Made by a program: the position numbers and the translations under genes
Shown: positions 7,152 to 13,364 of the stretch, in pieces
How the letters are laid out: each line of letters opens with the position of its first letter
How positions within the stretch are numbered: the stretch's first letter is position 1
The notes under the pieces: generated by a model
What the model saw: the letters and a program-made list of their open reading frames with translations, nothing else
Databases searched by the model: none
Told to the model about the DNA's origin: nothing
Assembly (NCBI GenBank): GCA_026770585.1
Contig: MU646771.1
Location: 122,153 to 136,569 of the forward strand
DNA: 14,417 nt
Source of the DNA: Baffinella frigidus
Lineage: Eukaryota > Cryptophyceae > Cryptomonadales > Baffinellaceae
Direction of reading: 5' to 3'

Positions 7152-7689
7152 GTCCCGTTCCTCACAGGATTTTATTCCGGAATAAACGGGATTACGGCAA
7201 TAACGGCGATTTTTCGCTTCCTTTCAACCCAATTCCGGAAATGCCGGAATTGACGGGATTAATGAAATTAAGTGGCACGGGTATGAGCAAAATTGAAAAC
7301 CTGTCACAGGTTATGGACTCCGGAAAGCAAAAAGGGCAAAAAGGAAAGCAAAAAGGGCAAAAAAGGAGAGTGGCGCGGGTTAAAAAGCGGGTCTTCTTTT
7401 TGTCGAAAGCCGATTCACACACGATTCGGTCCATCTATTTTTCATGTTTCCCTATCGAAGCCATGATCTTTTGGGCAAAAGGTCCATAACCTGGACTCCT
7501 GAAGCCGACAATCCCGTTTTCTCCGTTTTCTCCGGAATTGAAATTTTCCGACCTTGAAATCGGTCCAAACATTTTGTCATTAAAGGGCTTTACAAACGCC
7601 TTCGTTTACATGTGTGTTGTAAAATTTGTACCAGTCATTAATTGCCGACTATCTTGTTCTTATGAAAATTGCCCTGTGAGGAATGGGAC
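7152..7689. mobile_element. Element D, 538 bp, Tourist/Harbinger-like, nested in C1
   Basis: Terminal repeats of 17 bp (GTCCCRTTCCTCACAGG, one mismatch) are flanked by TTA on both sides (7149-7151 and 7690-7692). The uninterrupted opposite arm of the host hairpin (7790-7815) preserves the empty site CTTTTAGAAGTCC when read in reverse. A 3-bp TTA duplication is the TWA type typical of PIF/Harbinger and Tourist elements. The interior is AT-richer than its surroundings, repeats CCGGAAT motifs and has a perfect 16-bp palindrome at 7171-7186. An 82-codon plus frame (7241-7489) is Lys/Gln-rich with no transposase motif, so I do not call it a gene. Confidence 0.88.
7322..7363 (+). repeat. 21-bp tandem duplication within D
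   Basis: GGAAAGCAAAAAGGGCAAAA plus A occurs twice in tandem. Because it is 21 bases it keeps the local frame, giving a repeated GKQKGQK peptide in a frame that is otherwise unremarkable. Confidence 0.9.
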
Positions 7690-7929
7690 TTAGAAGTCCT
7701 TTTCCTAAGTCAACTCCCCCACAAATCCGTCAACTTATTCTTTACTCTACGCATAAGTTGACGGTTTTGTAGGGGAGTTGACTTTAGGAAAAGGACTTCT
7801 AAAAGTCCTTTTCTGAGATAACTTAGGTCCTGTGGACGGGGGGACCCTACAGCAGGGACGGGGGGACCCCCCTCTTGCCTGTTGCAGCACCCCTCTTGCC
7901 GCTTGCTTGACGGGTCCCGAAAGACACAA

Positions 7930-8012
7930 ACATCCGTTAGGTTCTTGAGGTTCTTCGAGCTCCCAACATAGGCGGACACTGGAACTGGTTCTGTAGAAAG
8001 GCCATGCCTCCT
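7930..8012 (-). repeat. R repeat, minus copy
   Basis: On the minus strand GGCCTTTCTACAGAACCAGT, CCGCCTATGTTGGGAGCTCG and AAGAACCT match 3270-3345 closely. A second plus-oriented fragment (GCATGGCTTTTCTACAGAAC) lies at 8048-8067. Confidence 0.8.
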
Positions 8013-8074
8013 TTCGGATCACATCAAGTCCCCATGTGAGAAAGAAAGCATGGCTTTTCTACAGAACCCGAGGG

Positions 8075-8100
8075 GTTTGGGTTTAGGGGTTCGGGTTTAA
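8075..8100 (+). repeat. Minimal TTTAGGG-like tract
   Basis: GGGTTTGGGTTTAGGGG and TTCGGGTTTAAAC form about three degenerate telomere units between an R fragment and the GA tract. Confidence 0.55.
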
Positions 8101-8109
8101 ACAGGGGAC

Positions 8110-8202
8110 ATTGAGAGATGGAAAAAGAGGGAGAGAGGGAAAGAGAGTGAGAGAGAAGGAGAGAGAGAGAGAGAGGAAGAGAGAGGGAGAGAAAGAGAGA
8201 GG

Positions 8203-8256
<54 letters not shown>

Positions 8257-8297
8257 GGGAGAGAAAGAGAGAGGGAGGGAGAGAGAGAGAGAGAGAG
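8110..8297 (+). repeat. Purine (GA)n microsatellite
   Basis: About 190 bases that are almost entirely purine on the plus strand, mainly GAGA with GGGA and AAGA interruptions. Predicted Arg/Glu proteins on this strand, or Leu/Ser on the other, are artefacts. Confidence 0.97.
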
Positions 8298-8640
8298 CAC
8301 CGGGCAACACACTAGTAATAAATCATCTTGTCAACTAAAGCCACACGAGAATGCTAGAGGGGCCTATTTAAAACCGATGTGCTTTTAAAAGTAGGCATTT
8401 GTGTAGTGCATTCGTTGATTGGTCACGTAACTAGGCGAAGTTAGTCCAGGCGCGAGGTTGGAACCCCCTATCCTGGTACAAATATTTACAACCCCATATG
8501 TGAATGGGATCCCCCAGCATTCTCGAGTGGAATGTACGTGTACGCTGCAGCACCAGAGTACCAGTCTGGATCAACTCAAACACCCCACGAAAACCACCCT
8601 ATATCTCCTCTTCACGAGCCTCTGCACTGGAGAGCTCAAC
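8298..8640. other. Spacer without a supported gene
   Basis: A plus frame from ATG 8504 to 9040 (178 residues) crosses this region, R repeat 8641-8743 and S repeat 8884-8966. Since it is assembled from dispersed repeats found elsewhere in non-coding positions and has no recognisable domain, I do not call it a gene. Confidence 0.55.
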
Positions 8641-8743
8641 GCGATCCGAAAGCAAAAATGCTTTTTCTGCAGTCCTTTCTACGGAGGGGCGTGTCGTTGG
8701 CATATGTTGGGAGAAATTACAACCTAAAGGACCTAAAGTCGCG
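8641..8743 (+). repeat. R repeat, plus copy with a stem-loop
   Basis: GCGATCCGAAAGCAAAAATG, CTTTCTACGGAGGGGCGTG, CATATGTTGGGAGAAATT and ACCTAAAGGACCTAAAG match 13692-13794 throughout. Near the left end AAAGCA-AAAA-TGCTTT forms a small hairpin. Confidence 0.88.
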
Positions 8744-8883
8744 CCCACTACATATCCACGCTTGGTACCACGCTTGGTACGAGTCGCGTCGCTTTGTGTA
8801 CTTGTACGAAGGAATATTTACATGAGTCTTGTGAAAATCTTTCCCCCCCAGCGCGATCCCGTGGCCGATCCCGTGACTATTCC

Positions 8884-8966
8884 TAAGTTGACATTCTGGG
8901 TGCGTGGTACAAATCCGTCAAATTTGGAGCGGGAAAGAGCCTGGTCTCAACAAATTGGTGAGACAA
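8884..8966 (-). repeat. Dispersed repeat S, minus copy
   Basis: In reverse, ACCAATTTGTTGAGACCAGG, CTCTTTCCCGCTC and TTTGACGGATTTGTACCACG align with 4585-4670. Confidence 0.65.
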
Positions 8967-8994
8967 AAGAGACTGCGTCAGACCACACAGCGGT

Positions 8995-9038
8995 GAACTT
9001 CGAAGGGATCTTGAATGAACTTCGAAGGGATGTTGAAT
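8995..9038 (+). repeat. 22-bp tandem duplication
   Basis: GAACTTCGAAGGGATCTTGA plus AT is repeated once with a single C-to-G change. Confidence 0.93.
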
Positions 9039-9260
9039 AACCCCTAAGCGATAAGACCTACGACCCTACGGTAGGCAACCCGTAGGGACATAGGGGGGTT
9101 CCTACAGATAAGGTAACGGAAAAGTGGCCCGATTTGGGCCGAAAATCCCTTCGAAGCCCGCTGTGTGGGCGGCAGAGCTAGGCGATCACTCCAATCTCCA
9201 CACATGTTCTTGTCAATAGCATTTAATCAAAGGCTGCTTCCCCTCTTCTGCCACCCCATT
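9039..9260. other. Spacer without a gene
   Basis: Includes CCTACGACCCTACGGTAGGC, which resembles the core of families A and B, but termini are not seen. Nothing else recognisable. Confidence 0.45.
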
Positions 9261-9287
9261 TCAAGTCAAACCTCTCTCTCTCACACA

Positions 9288-9326
<39 letters not shown>

Positions 9327-9330
9327 CCTC

Positions 9331-9375
<45 letters not shown>

Positions 9376-9396
9376 CTCCGCTCTCTTCAAGTCAAA

Positions 9397-9474
<78 letters not shown>

Positions 9475-9490
9475 GTCTCTCTCCGCTCTC
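9261..9490. repeat. (TC)n microsatellite inside a ~126-bp tandem duplication
   Basis: TCAAGTCAAACCT starts at 9261 and again at 9387. Each start is followed by a TC tract, a short CACACAC run, more TC, and CCCTCGTCTCTCTCCGCTCT (first copy internally longer). The whole unit is duplicated, not only the dinucleotide. Leu/Ser-rich frames here are artefacts. Confidence 0.92.
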
Positions 9491-9602
9491 AAGTTGCTAG
9501 CAACGTTCTTGAAGCAGTCACAATAGAATGCATGTGTCCTACGGAAGCACTTCCACTGCAGAGCGCGCTCGTGGCTGCAACGACGCCTGCGCGCCGCAGC
9601 CT

Positions 9603-10566
9603 TCACACTCGCTCCAGCACCATCCGCACCACCCCCGCTTCAAGCTCCTGCACCCGCGACCCCGCCCCCAGCCACTCGTGCTGCCCCATGGCGAAGGCCA
9701 CGCACTGGGCCCGGCGCACTTCCTCTGCCTTGACCACCGCCGCGACCTGAGGGTGCGAAAAAGACGTCGCGAGATCCTCCGGCGTCCAGCCGGCGATTGA
9801 CTTGGTATGACACGATATGAGTGCCTCGCGCCTGCGTAGTCGCGAGGTCCGCCGGCGACCTTCCATGAATGTCCCTGGCAGATACCTCCGCCCCGTGCTC
9901 AAGCAGCAGAAGCAAAACTGCCGCGTTCCCCTTGTGTGCCGCGTGATGCATGGGAGTGGCTCCGGTGTGGCCCCTGGCCTAACCACCTTCTCGCGACCTA
10001 GAAATGCAGCGATGTGTAACGATGTCCATCCATCGTCATCCGCGACCCCCATTGTCAAGCAGCAGGAGCCCCATTGTCAAGCAGCAGGCGGGCCACCTCC
10101 ACGTAACAATGAACTGCAGCTTAATGCAGCGGCGTCCACCCACCGATCCCCGTGGCTGACGTGTCCGCCCCGTGCTCCAGAAGCAGCCGAAGAATATCCG
10201 CGTGCCCCGAACATGCAGCGCCATGCAGCGGCGTGGTATGAAATTGTCCTCCCCTCTCGATGTCTGCGCCGTCCGCGAGCAACTGCCGCACTTCCGCCGT
10301 TCTCATCTCAGAAAAGAGATTTTTAAATTCGTTTTCTTAAGTCAGTTCCTGTACAAATTCGTCAACTTATTCTTTTCTCTGCTCATAAGTTGACAAAATT
10401 GAAGGGGGGTTGACTTAAGAAAACGAAAAGCACCGAATTTAAAATTCCCTTTTCTGAGATAAGTTCGTCCACGCCACGATGCTCTCTTGAAAAGGGGGCA
10501 AAGGGGACTCGGTCGGGCCCGAATGGGTTGGGCCGGGGAGCTCACCCGTAGATTACTCCTAACTCC
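9603..10566 (-). pseudogene. AnkB: ankyrin-repeat gene broken by a MITE and frameshifts
   Basis: Reading from right to left, the frame opens after a TGA at 10567-10569 and encodes ...PLFKRASWRGRT, then is cut by family C element C2. It continues as AEVRQLLADGADIERG and clear ankyrin units (TTPLHGAACSGHADILRLLL, GWTPLH). An in-frame TAA at 10121-10123 replaces a residue within a unit, after which AAVHCYVEVARLLLDNGA continues in the same frame. A 22-bp tandem duplication (10047-10090) shifts the frame. DDDGWTSLHIAAFLGREKVV and HHAAHKGNAAVLLLLLEHGA follow in different frames, with part of a repeat lost between them. The C-terminal cap (GWTPEDLATSFSHPQVAAVV) and a tail LGAGSRVQELEAGVVRMVLE end at TGA 9603-9605. 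At least four lesions argue for a true pseudogene over sequencing error. The intact relative is 11489-12016. Confidence 0.88.
10303..10462. mobile_element. Family C MITE, copy C2, inserted in AnkB
   Basis: Termini TCATCTCAGAAAAG and CTTTTCTGAGATAA are flanked by the 4-bp duplication GTTC (10299-10302 and 10463-10466). Removing the element and one GTTC gives a 46-base stretch that aligns with AnkC (from 11514 on) without any gap. The interior shares TTCGTCAACTTATTCTTT and CATAAGTTGAC with C1. On the minus strand the left terminus supplies ATGAGAACGGCG, an ATG in frame with the ankyrin units that follow. Confidence 0.93.
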
Positions 10567-10628
10567 TCAAGAGTGAGGTGGGATGTGGCCTTCGATGTGA
10601 GTGTAAATAAAAGCACCAAAGCACCTCC
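10495..10628 (-). repeat. AnkB 5' flank, duplicated at 12075-12210
   Basis: On the minus strand GGTGCTTTGGTGCTTTTATT, ACTCACATCGAAGGCCAC, CACTCTTGAGGAG, ATCTACGGGTGAGCTCCCCG and CCCATTCGGGCC match 12075-12210 on the plus strand in the same order, so the duplication includes DNA upstream of the ankyrin frame. ACGGGTGAGC resembles a splice donor, but I cannot confirm transcription. Confidence 0.82.
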
Positions 10629-10640
10629 AAAGCGAGGAAG

Positions 10641-10904
10641 ACACCACGGGCGTCGCTGTAGCCATCTGTCGGAGCGGCTTTGGCTTGAGAACCACTTGAG
10701 CCCCCCCCCGGAAATTTGACCTCAGCTCGCACGAAACGGTGTGGCAGCGGTGTTGTGTGGACCTGGGCGCCGCTGGCTGTGACGGTAGACACCGCAGAGC
10801 CGACACCTCACTCAGCTCGCCGCACCCTGCACAATACGCACTTGCACACGCTTCAGGGCCGAGCATCGGGCGCACATCGCGTCTCCGGCGGTACCGAGCT
10901 GAGG
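10641..10904. other. Spacer between AnkB and AnkC flanks
   Basis: GC-rich with open frames on both strands (up to 137 codons on the minus strand, 129 on the plus), none with a recognisable domain. A poly-C run lies at ~10701-10710. Confidence 0.45.
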
Positions 10905-11375
10905 AAAGCAACCCCCCCACCTCCTCTCCCTCTTTCGCCGACCCAACCCCCCCCACACCCACCCAAAGCCGGTTCATCACCTGGTAGAGCGCTTGCGGGA
11001 AAACTTGGCCGATTTCAACGAGAAATGTTTTCAGAATTTGTACCAGAATCGTTTAGATGGACCGGTTTCATGTCACGTCCTGGTACAAAAGCTCTGAATT
11101 TCTGAAAACATTTCTCGTTAAAATCGGCCAAGTTTTCCCGCACGCGCTCTAGCAATGCGATGCCTCGTGGAGAACCTCGGGGGGAGGGGGGGGTGCAGGG
11201 TGCTGCCGATTCTCTTGACCCTGTGCAAAGATTTTTTTGTCATCTTCTCGGGAGATGCATCGGGAGAACGTAGCACACCTCCTCTCCCTCTTTCGCCGAA
11301 CCAACCCCCGCACCTCCCCTCGCGCCGGCTCTTTACCTGGTAGCAAATGCGATGACTCGGGGAGAAGCTCGGAAG
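10905..11375 (+). repeat. Local duplication upstream of AnkC
   Basis: CACCTCCTCTCCCTCTTTCG, CCGGTTCATCACCTGGTA, and, after element F, GCAATGCGATGCCTCG and GGAGAACCTCGG (up to ~11183) are repeated at 11276-11375 as CACCTCCTCTCCCTCTTTCG, CCGGCTCTTTACCTGGTA, GCAAATGCGATGACTCGG and GGAGAAGCTCGG. The right copy lacks element F and so preserves its empty site. Confidence 0.85.
10987..11149. mobile_element. Element F, 163-bp MITE at a TA target
   Basis: 50-bp terminal arms (10987-11036 and 11100-11149) start GAGCGCTTGCGGGAAAACTT and differ at two positions. TA flanks both ends (10985-10986 and 11150-11151). The related unoccupied sequence CCTGGTAGCAAATGCG lies at ~11336. The TA target and short non-coding length fit a Stowaway/Tc1-mariner-type MITE. 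The core includes TTTGTACCAG / CTGGTACAAA. Confidence 0.92.
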
Positions 11376-11420
11376 GGGAAACGGACGATGCCCGATTTTG
11401 CCTGGCAAAATAAAAAAGAA

Positions 11421-11440
11421 CTTTTTTTTTCACGTTTCAG
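11421..11440 (+). promoter_or_regulatory. Possible 3' splice site in the AnkC leader
   Basis: Nine T residues followed by CACGTTTCAG and then G form a good polypyrimidine tract and AG acceptor, 48 bases before the AnkC ATG. This would fit a 5'-UTR intron, but no donor can be assigned and nothing in the sequence proves splicing. Confidence 0.35.
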
Positions 11441-11488
11441 GTCATCGAACCGGGCTGACGCTCACCGGTCTATCCCACCGCTGCAGCA

Positions 11489-12016
11489 ATGCCCGTGGTG
11501 GTCACTGCGCTCTGGACAGCATCGTCGCAGGGGCGGGCGGATGAGGTGCGGCAGTTGCTTGCGGACGGCGCAGACAAAATCGAGGAGAGAGGACCAGGGG
11601 AAACTGGGACCACGCCCCTGTTCGAGGCAGCCTATCAAAACCACGAGGCGGTTGTTCTGCTCCTTCTCGAACACCTCGCGGATATGTGTGCCAAGAACCA
11701 CTACGGCTGGACGCCGCTACACGGCGCGGCAATGCAGGGTCACGTGGACGTTGCGCGGCTCCTTCTTGAAAACAAGGCGGACATGGCGACCAAGGACAAC
11801 GATGGGAGCGCGCCCCTCCACGTCGCTGCTTTCCAGGGCCACCAGGCGGTCGTGCGGCTGCTCCTCGAGCACGGAGCGGACGCGTCAGCCAAGGACAGCA
11901 ATGGAATGACGGCGGAGGACGCTGCCAAGGCTGCATCGCACCTCAAGATCGCAGCGATGCTCAAAAAGGAGAGGAAGGGAGCGCGCTGGACCAAGTGGTG
12001 GTTCAGCTGCTGCTAA
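11489..12016 (+). CDS. AnkC: small ankyrin-repeat protein, 175 aa, intact
   Basis: An uninterrupted frame runs from ATG (G at -3) to TAA. It consists almost entirely of ankyrin repeats: a degenerate first unit (~6-38, with RQLLADGADKIEERG), unit 2 (~41-70, TTPLFEAAYQNHEAV), unit 3 (~73-103, GWTPLHGAAMQGHVDVARLL), unit 4 (~106-136, APLHVAAFQGHQAVVRLL) and a C-terminal cap (~138-160, MTAEDAAKAASHLKIAAML). The tail is basic then aromatic and ends KWWFSCC. Ankyrin repeats bind other proteins and no catalytic domain is present, so the partner and cell role cannot be told. No signal peptide or membrane segment is visible. The paired terminal Cys could be lipidated, which is speculative. Homologues with lesions lie at 1513, 9603 and 12075, so this is the surviving member. 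Upstream is a local duplication and a possible intron acceptor. A spliced extension to the Ank tail at 12236 is possible. Confidence 0.85.
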   Translation: MPVVVTALWTASSQGRADEVRQLLADGADKIEERGPGETGTTPLFEAAYQNHEAVVLLLLEHLADMCAKNHYGWTPLHGAAMQGHVDVARLLLENKADMATKDNDGSAPLHVAAFQGHQAVVRLLLEHGADASAKDSNGMTAEDAAKAASHLKIAAMLKKERKGARWTKWWFSCC

Positions 12017-12074
12017 AGCGACCACGTTTCTTTCAAATTGCATCCCTTAGGATCTGCAGGCACGACAGCGCCCC

Positions 12075-12343
12075 GGTGCTTTGGTGCTTTGTATTATACT
12101 CACATCGAAGACCACGCCCACCGCACTCTTGAGGAGATGGGAACAATCTACGGATGAGCTCCCCGACCCCGACCATTTGGGTCCGGCCGAGACCCCTTTC
12201 TCCCCCCCCAGCACCGATCCTTTAGGTCCTTTAGGCACCACGAGCGGCTGGGGGCGGGGTCGTGGGTGCAGGAGCTTGATGCTGGGGTGGTGCGCATGGT
12301 GCTGGAGCAAGTGCGAAGGTTCCAGCGCGCGCAGCCGTCGAGG
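12075..12343 (+). pseudogene. AnkD: internally deleted ankyrin-gene copy
   Basis: The left part (12075-12210) matches the 5' flank and N-terminal region of AnkB. The right part (12236-12343) encodes HERLGAGSW, VQELDAGVVRMVLEQVRRF, matching the AnkB tail LGAGSRVQELEAGVVRMVLE. Every ankyrin repeat that should lie between is missing. The junction is GATCCTTTAGGTCCTTTAGG, identical to the end of R repeats read in reverse. Where AnkB stops with TGA, AnkD has CGA and the frame runs on into the minisatellite to 12511. An alternative is a 3' exon of AnkC (CTTTAG/G resembles an acceptor), but the duplicated 5' flank just ahead makes an independent deleted copy more likely. Confidence 0.72.
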
Positions 12344-12345
12344 GG

Positions 12346-12455
12346 TTCACTGCAGAGCCCTCAGTTTCACTGCAGAGCCCTCAGCTTCACTGCAGAGCCC
12401 TCAGCTTCACTACAGAGCCCGAGGGCTTCACTGCAGAGGACTCAGTTTCACTGGG
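12346..12455 (+). repeat. 20-bp minisatellite, ~5.5 units
   Basis: The unit TTCACTGCAGAGCCCTCAGY is repeated head to tail, the first three units nearly identical and later ones diverged or shifted by one base. The 20-base period changes reading frame at each unit. Confidence 0.93.
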
Positions 12456-12467
12456 GAGGGCCCTGCA

Positions 12468-12619
12468 TTGAAAATGGGCTGATAACCCTGCGGCCAGGCA
12501 GTCAAATTTGACTGCCAAGAGGTCCTAGGCAGGTCCTAGGGCCCTACGGTAGGGCGTATGAGCCTACTGGCCACTTAAGGGATAATGTAGGTTCCTACAT
12601 TATATCAGCCCATTTTCAA
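12468..12619. repeat. Foldback with nested palindromes and a family B remnant
   Basis: Outer 17-bp arms TTGAAAATGGGCTGATA (12468-12484) and their exact complement (12603-12619) enclose a perfect 20-bp palindrome centred on AAATTT (12497-12516), a family B remnant, and ATAATGTAGG-TT-CCTACATTAT (12582-12603). Confidence 0.88.
12522..12582 (-). mobile_element. Family B remnant, copy B4
   Basis: GGCAGGTCCTAGGGCCCTAC through GGCCACTTAAGGGA, ending at TA (12583-12584). The left terminus is absent. It is nearly identical to the first unit at 5823-5863. Confidence 0.8.
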
Positions 12620-13071
12620 CTATCGGGGATGTGTCTGAGCAGACACGAGATTCCATTGCAGCCGGGTCACAGAAGGGTGAACCCTAGCCGAGCAGAGCAG
12701 AGACGGAGGAGCGTGGGAGGCAAGGATGGGAGAAAAGAGATGCACTCAGGAACAGAAGCTTGTGCCTATAAGGCCACTAGAATGGACCTTGTCAGCTTGC
12801 GCCTAGGAGGCCACCAGAATGGACCTTGTCAGCAAACTCAGAATGGACCTTTGACACTGGTCAAACTAAAAAGAATGGCTCCAAGGGCCCTTTGACCACT
12901 CTGGCAGTCTCACATGGCTGCATCCATCGGGTGAATGGACGACTATTGAAAAATACATCCAAAAAACAGATTCGTTTCGCAACGATCAGACACGGTCCTA
13001 GGCTTGTATGATTGCCAATCACCGTAGGACCCTAGGGCGGTGCGTGTCCTGAATACAAGGTCTCTTCGGTG
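12620..13071. other. Spacer with a 37-bp tandem duplication
   Basis: GCTTGTGCCTATAAGGCCAC...AATGGACCTTGTCA (12758-12794) repeats at 12795-12831, and a third partial copy (CAGAATGGACCTTTGACA) follows. No convincing gene: the plus frame from ATG 12629 (88 residues) spans the repeat and has no domain. A fragment with GTAGGACCCTAGGGCGG near 13024 resembles the family A core. Confidence 0.6.
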
Positions 13072-13364
13072 CTGGGGTACAGGGCTTACTCGATCACAAG
13101 GTCACACAATACAAGGTCACACACCGTAAACTGAGATGTGGACGTTAATTATTTAACGTCCGCACACCACACCCCTTTTCTGCGGATGTTAAATTTAACG
13201 TCTGCCCACCACACCCCTTCTTTTGGTGTGACCTTGTAATCGAGTAAGCCCTGTACCTCCCTCATAAGATCCCCCCCATCCCTAGCTAGAACCACCATAC
13301 GACCCTAGGCATGGTCCTACTGTAGTGTCCTGGGGGAGACGGTATCTTATAAGTGAGGTACCCC
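13072..13364. mobile_element. Family A MITE, copy A6, split by element E
   Basis: The left terminus is divided. CTGGGGTA (13072-13079) precedes element E and CCTCCCTCATAAGA follows it. The right terminus TTATAAGTGAGGTACCCCTG is followed by TA (13365-13366). Rejoining the two sides at one TA restores a normal family A terminus. Confidence 0.82.
13080..13253. mobile_element. Element E, 174 bp, family A-related, nested in A6
   Basis: Termini CAGGGCTTACTCGATCACAA and the complementary right end match over ~27 bp with one mismatch and are flanked by TA (13078-13079 and 13254-13255; the duplication could also be GTAC). They align with the family A terminus CAGGGGTACCTCGCTCATAA. The interior is unlike A and holds two hairpins, GGACGTTAATTATTTAACGTCC and GATGTTAAATTTAACGTC, each followed by CACCACACCCCTT. 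Confidence 0.88.

Larger units (their letters stand above)
7130..7821. mobile_element. Family C MITE, copy C1, carrying a nested element
   Basis: Termini TTATCTCAGAAAAGG and CCTTTTCTGAGATAA are flanked by the 4-bp target duplication CTTA (7126-7129 and 7822-7825). The right part (7690-7821) is a long hairpin whose arms contain CAACTTATTC and CATAAGTTG. Without the 538-bp nested element and its duplication it would be ~151 bp, close to copy C2 (160 bp at 10303). There is no transposase. Confidence 0.9.
7105..8028. repeat. 18-bp perfect inverted repeat bounding the C1/D cluster
   Basis: CTTGATGTGATCCGAAAG at 7105-7122 and its exact complement at 8011-8028 bracket ~900 bases, with GGGGA/CCCC just outside. 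It may mark the ends of an older element into which C1 inserted, or two opposed copies of a dispersed repeat. Confidence 0.7.

Noticed and set aside
7241-7489. Small Lys-rich protein encoded by element D
   Set aside because: No transposase or DNA-binding motif is visible, and the Lys/Gln repeat comes from a 21-bp tandem duplication.
8083-8338. Leu/Ser-rich or Arg/Glu-rich proteins
   Set aside because: Direct translations of the GA/TC microsatellite. The same applies to 6859-7053 and 9165-9500.
8504-9040. 178-residue protein gene
   Set aside because: The frame runs through R and S dispersed repeats and a 22-bp tandem duplication and contains no recognisable domain.
10342-10545. 67-residue minus-strand protein
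   Set aside because: The first half is the AnkB N-terminal region and the second half is MITE C2. The same peptide motif (FLKSTPLQ) appears in C1 at ~7790, so it is transposon sequence.
12346-12455. CRISPR array
   Set aside because: The 20-bp units are directly adjacent with no spacers, and the context is eukaryotic subtelomere.
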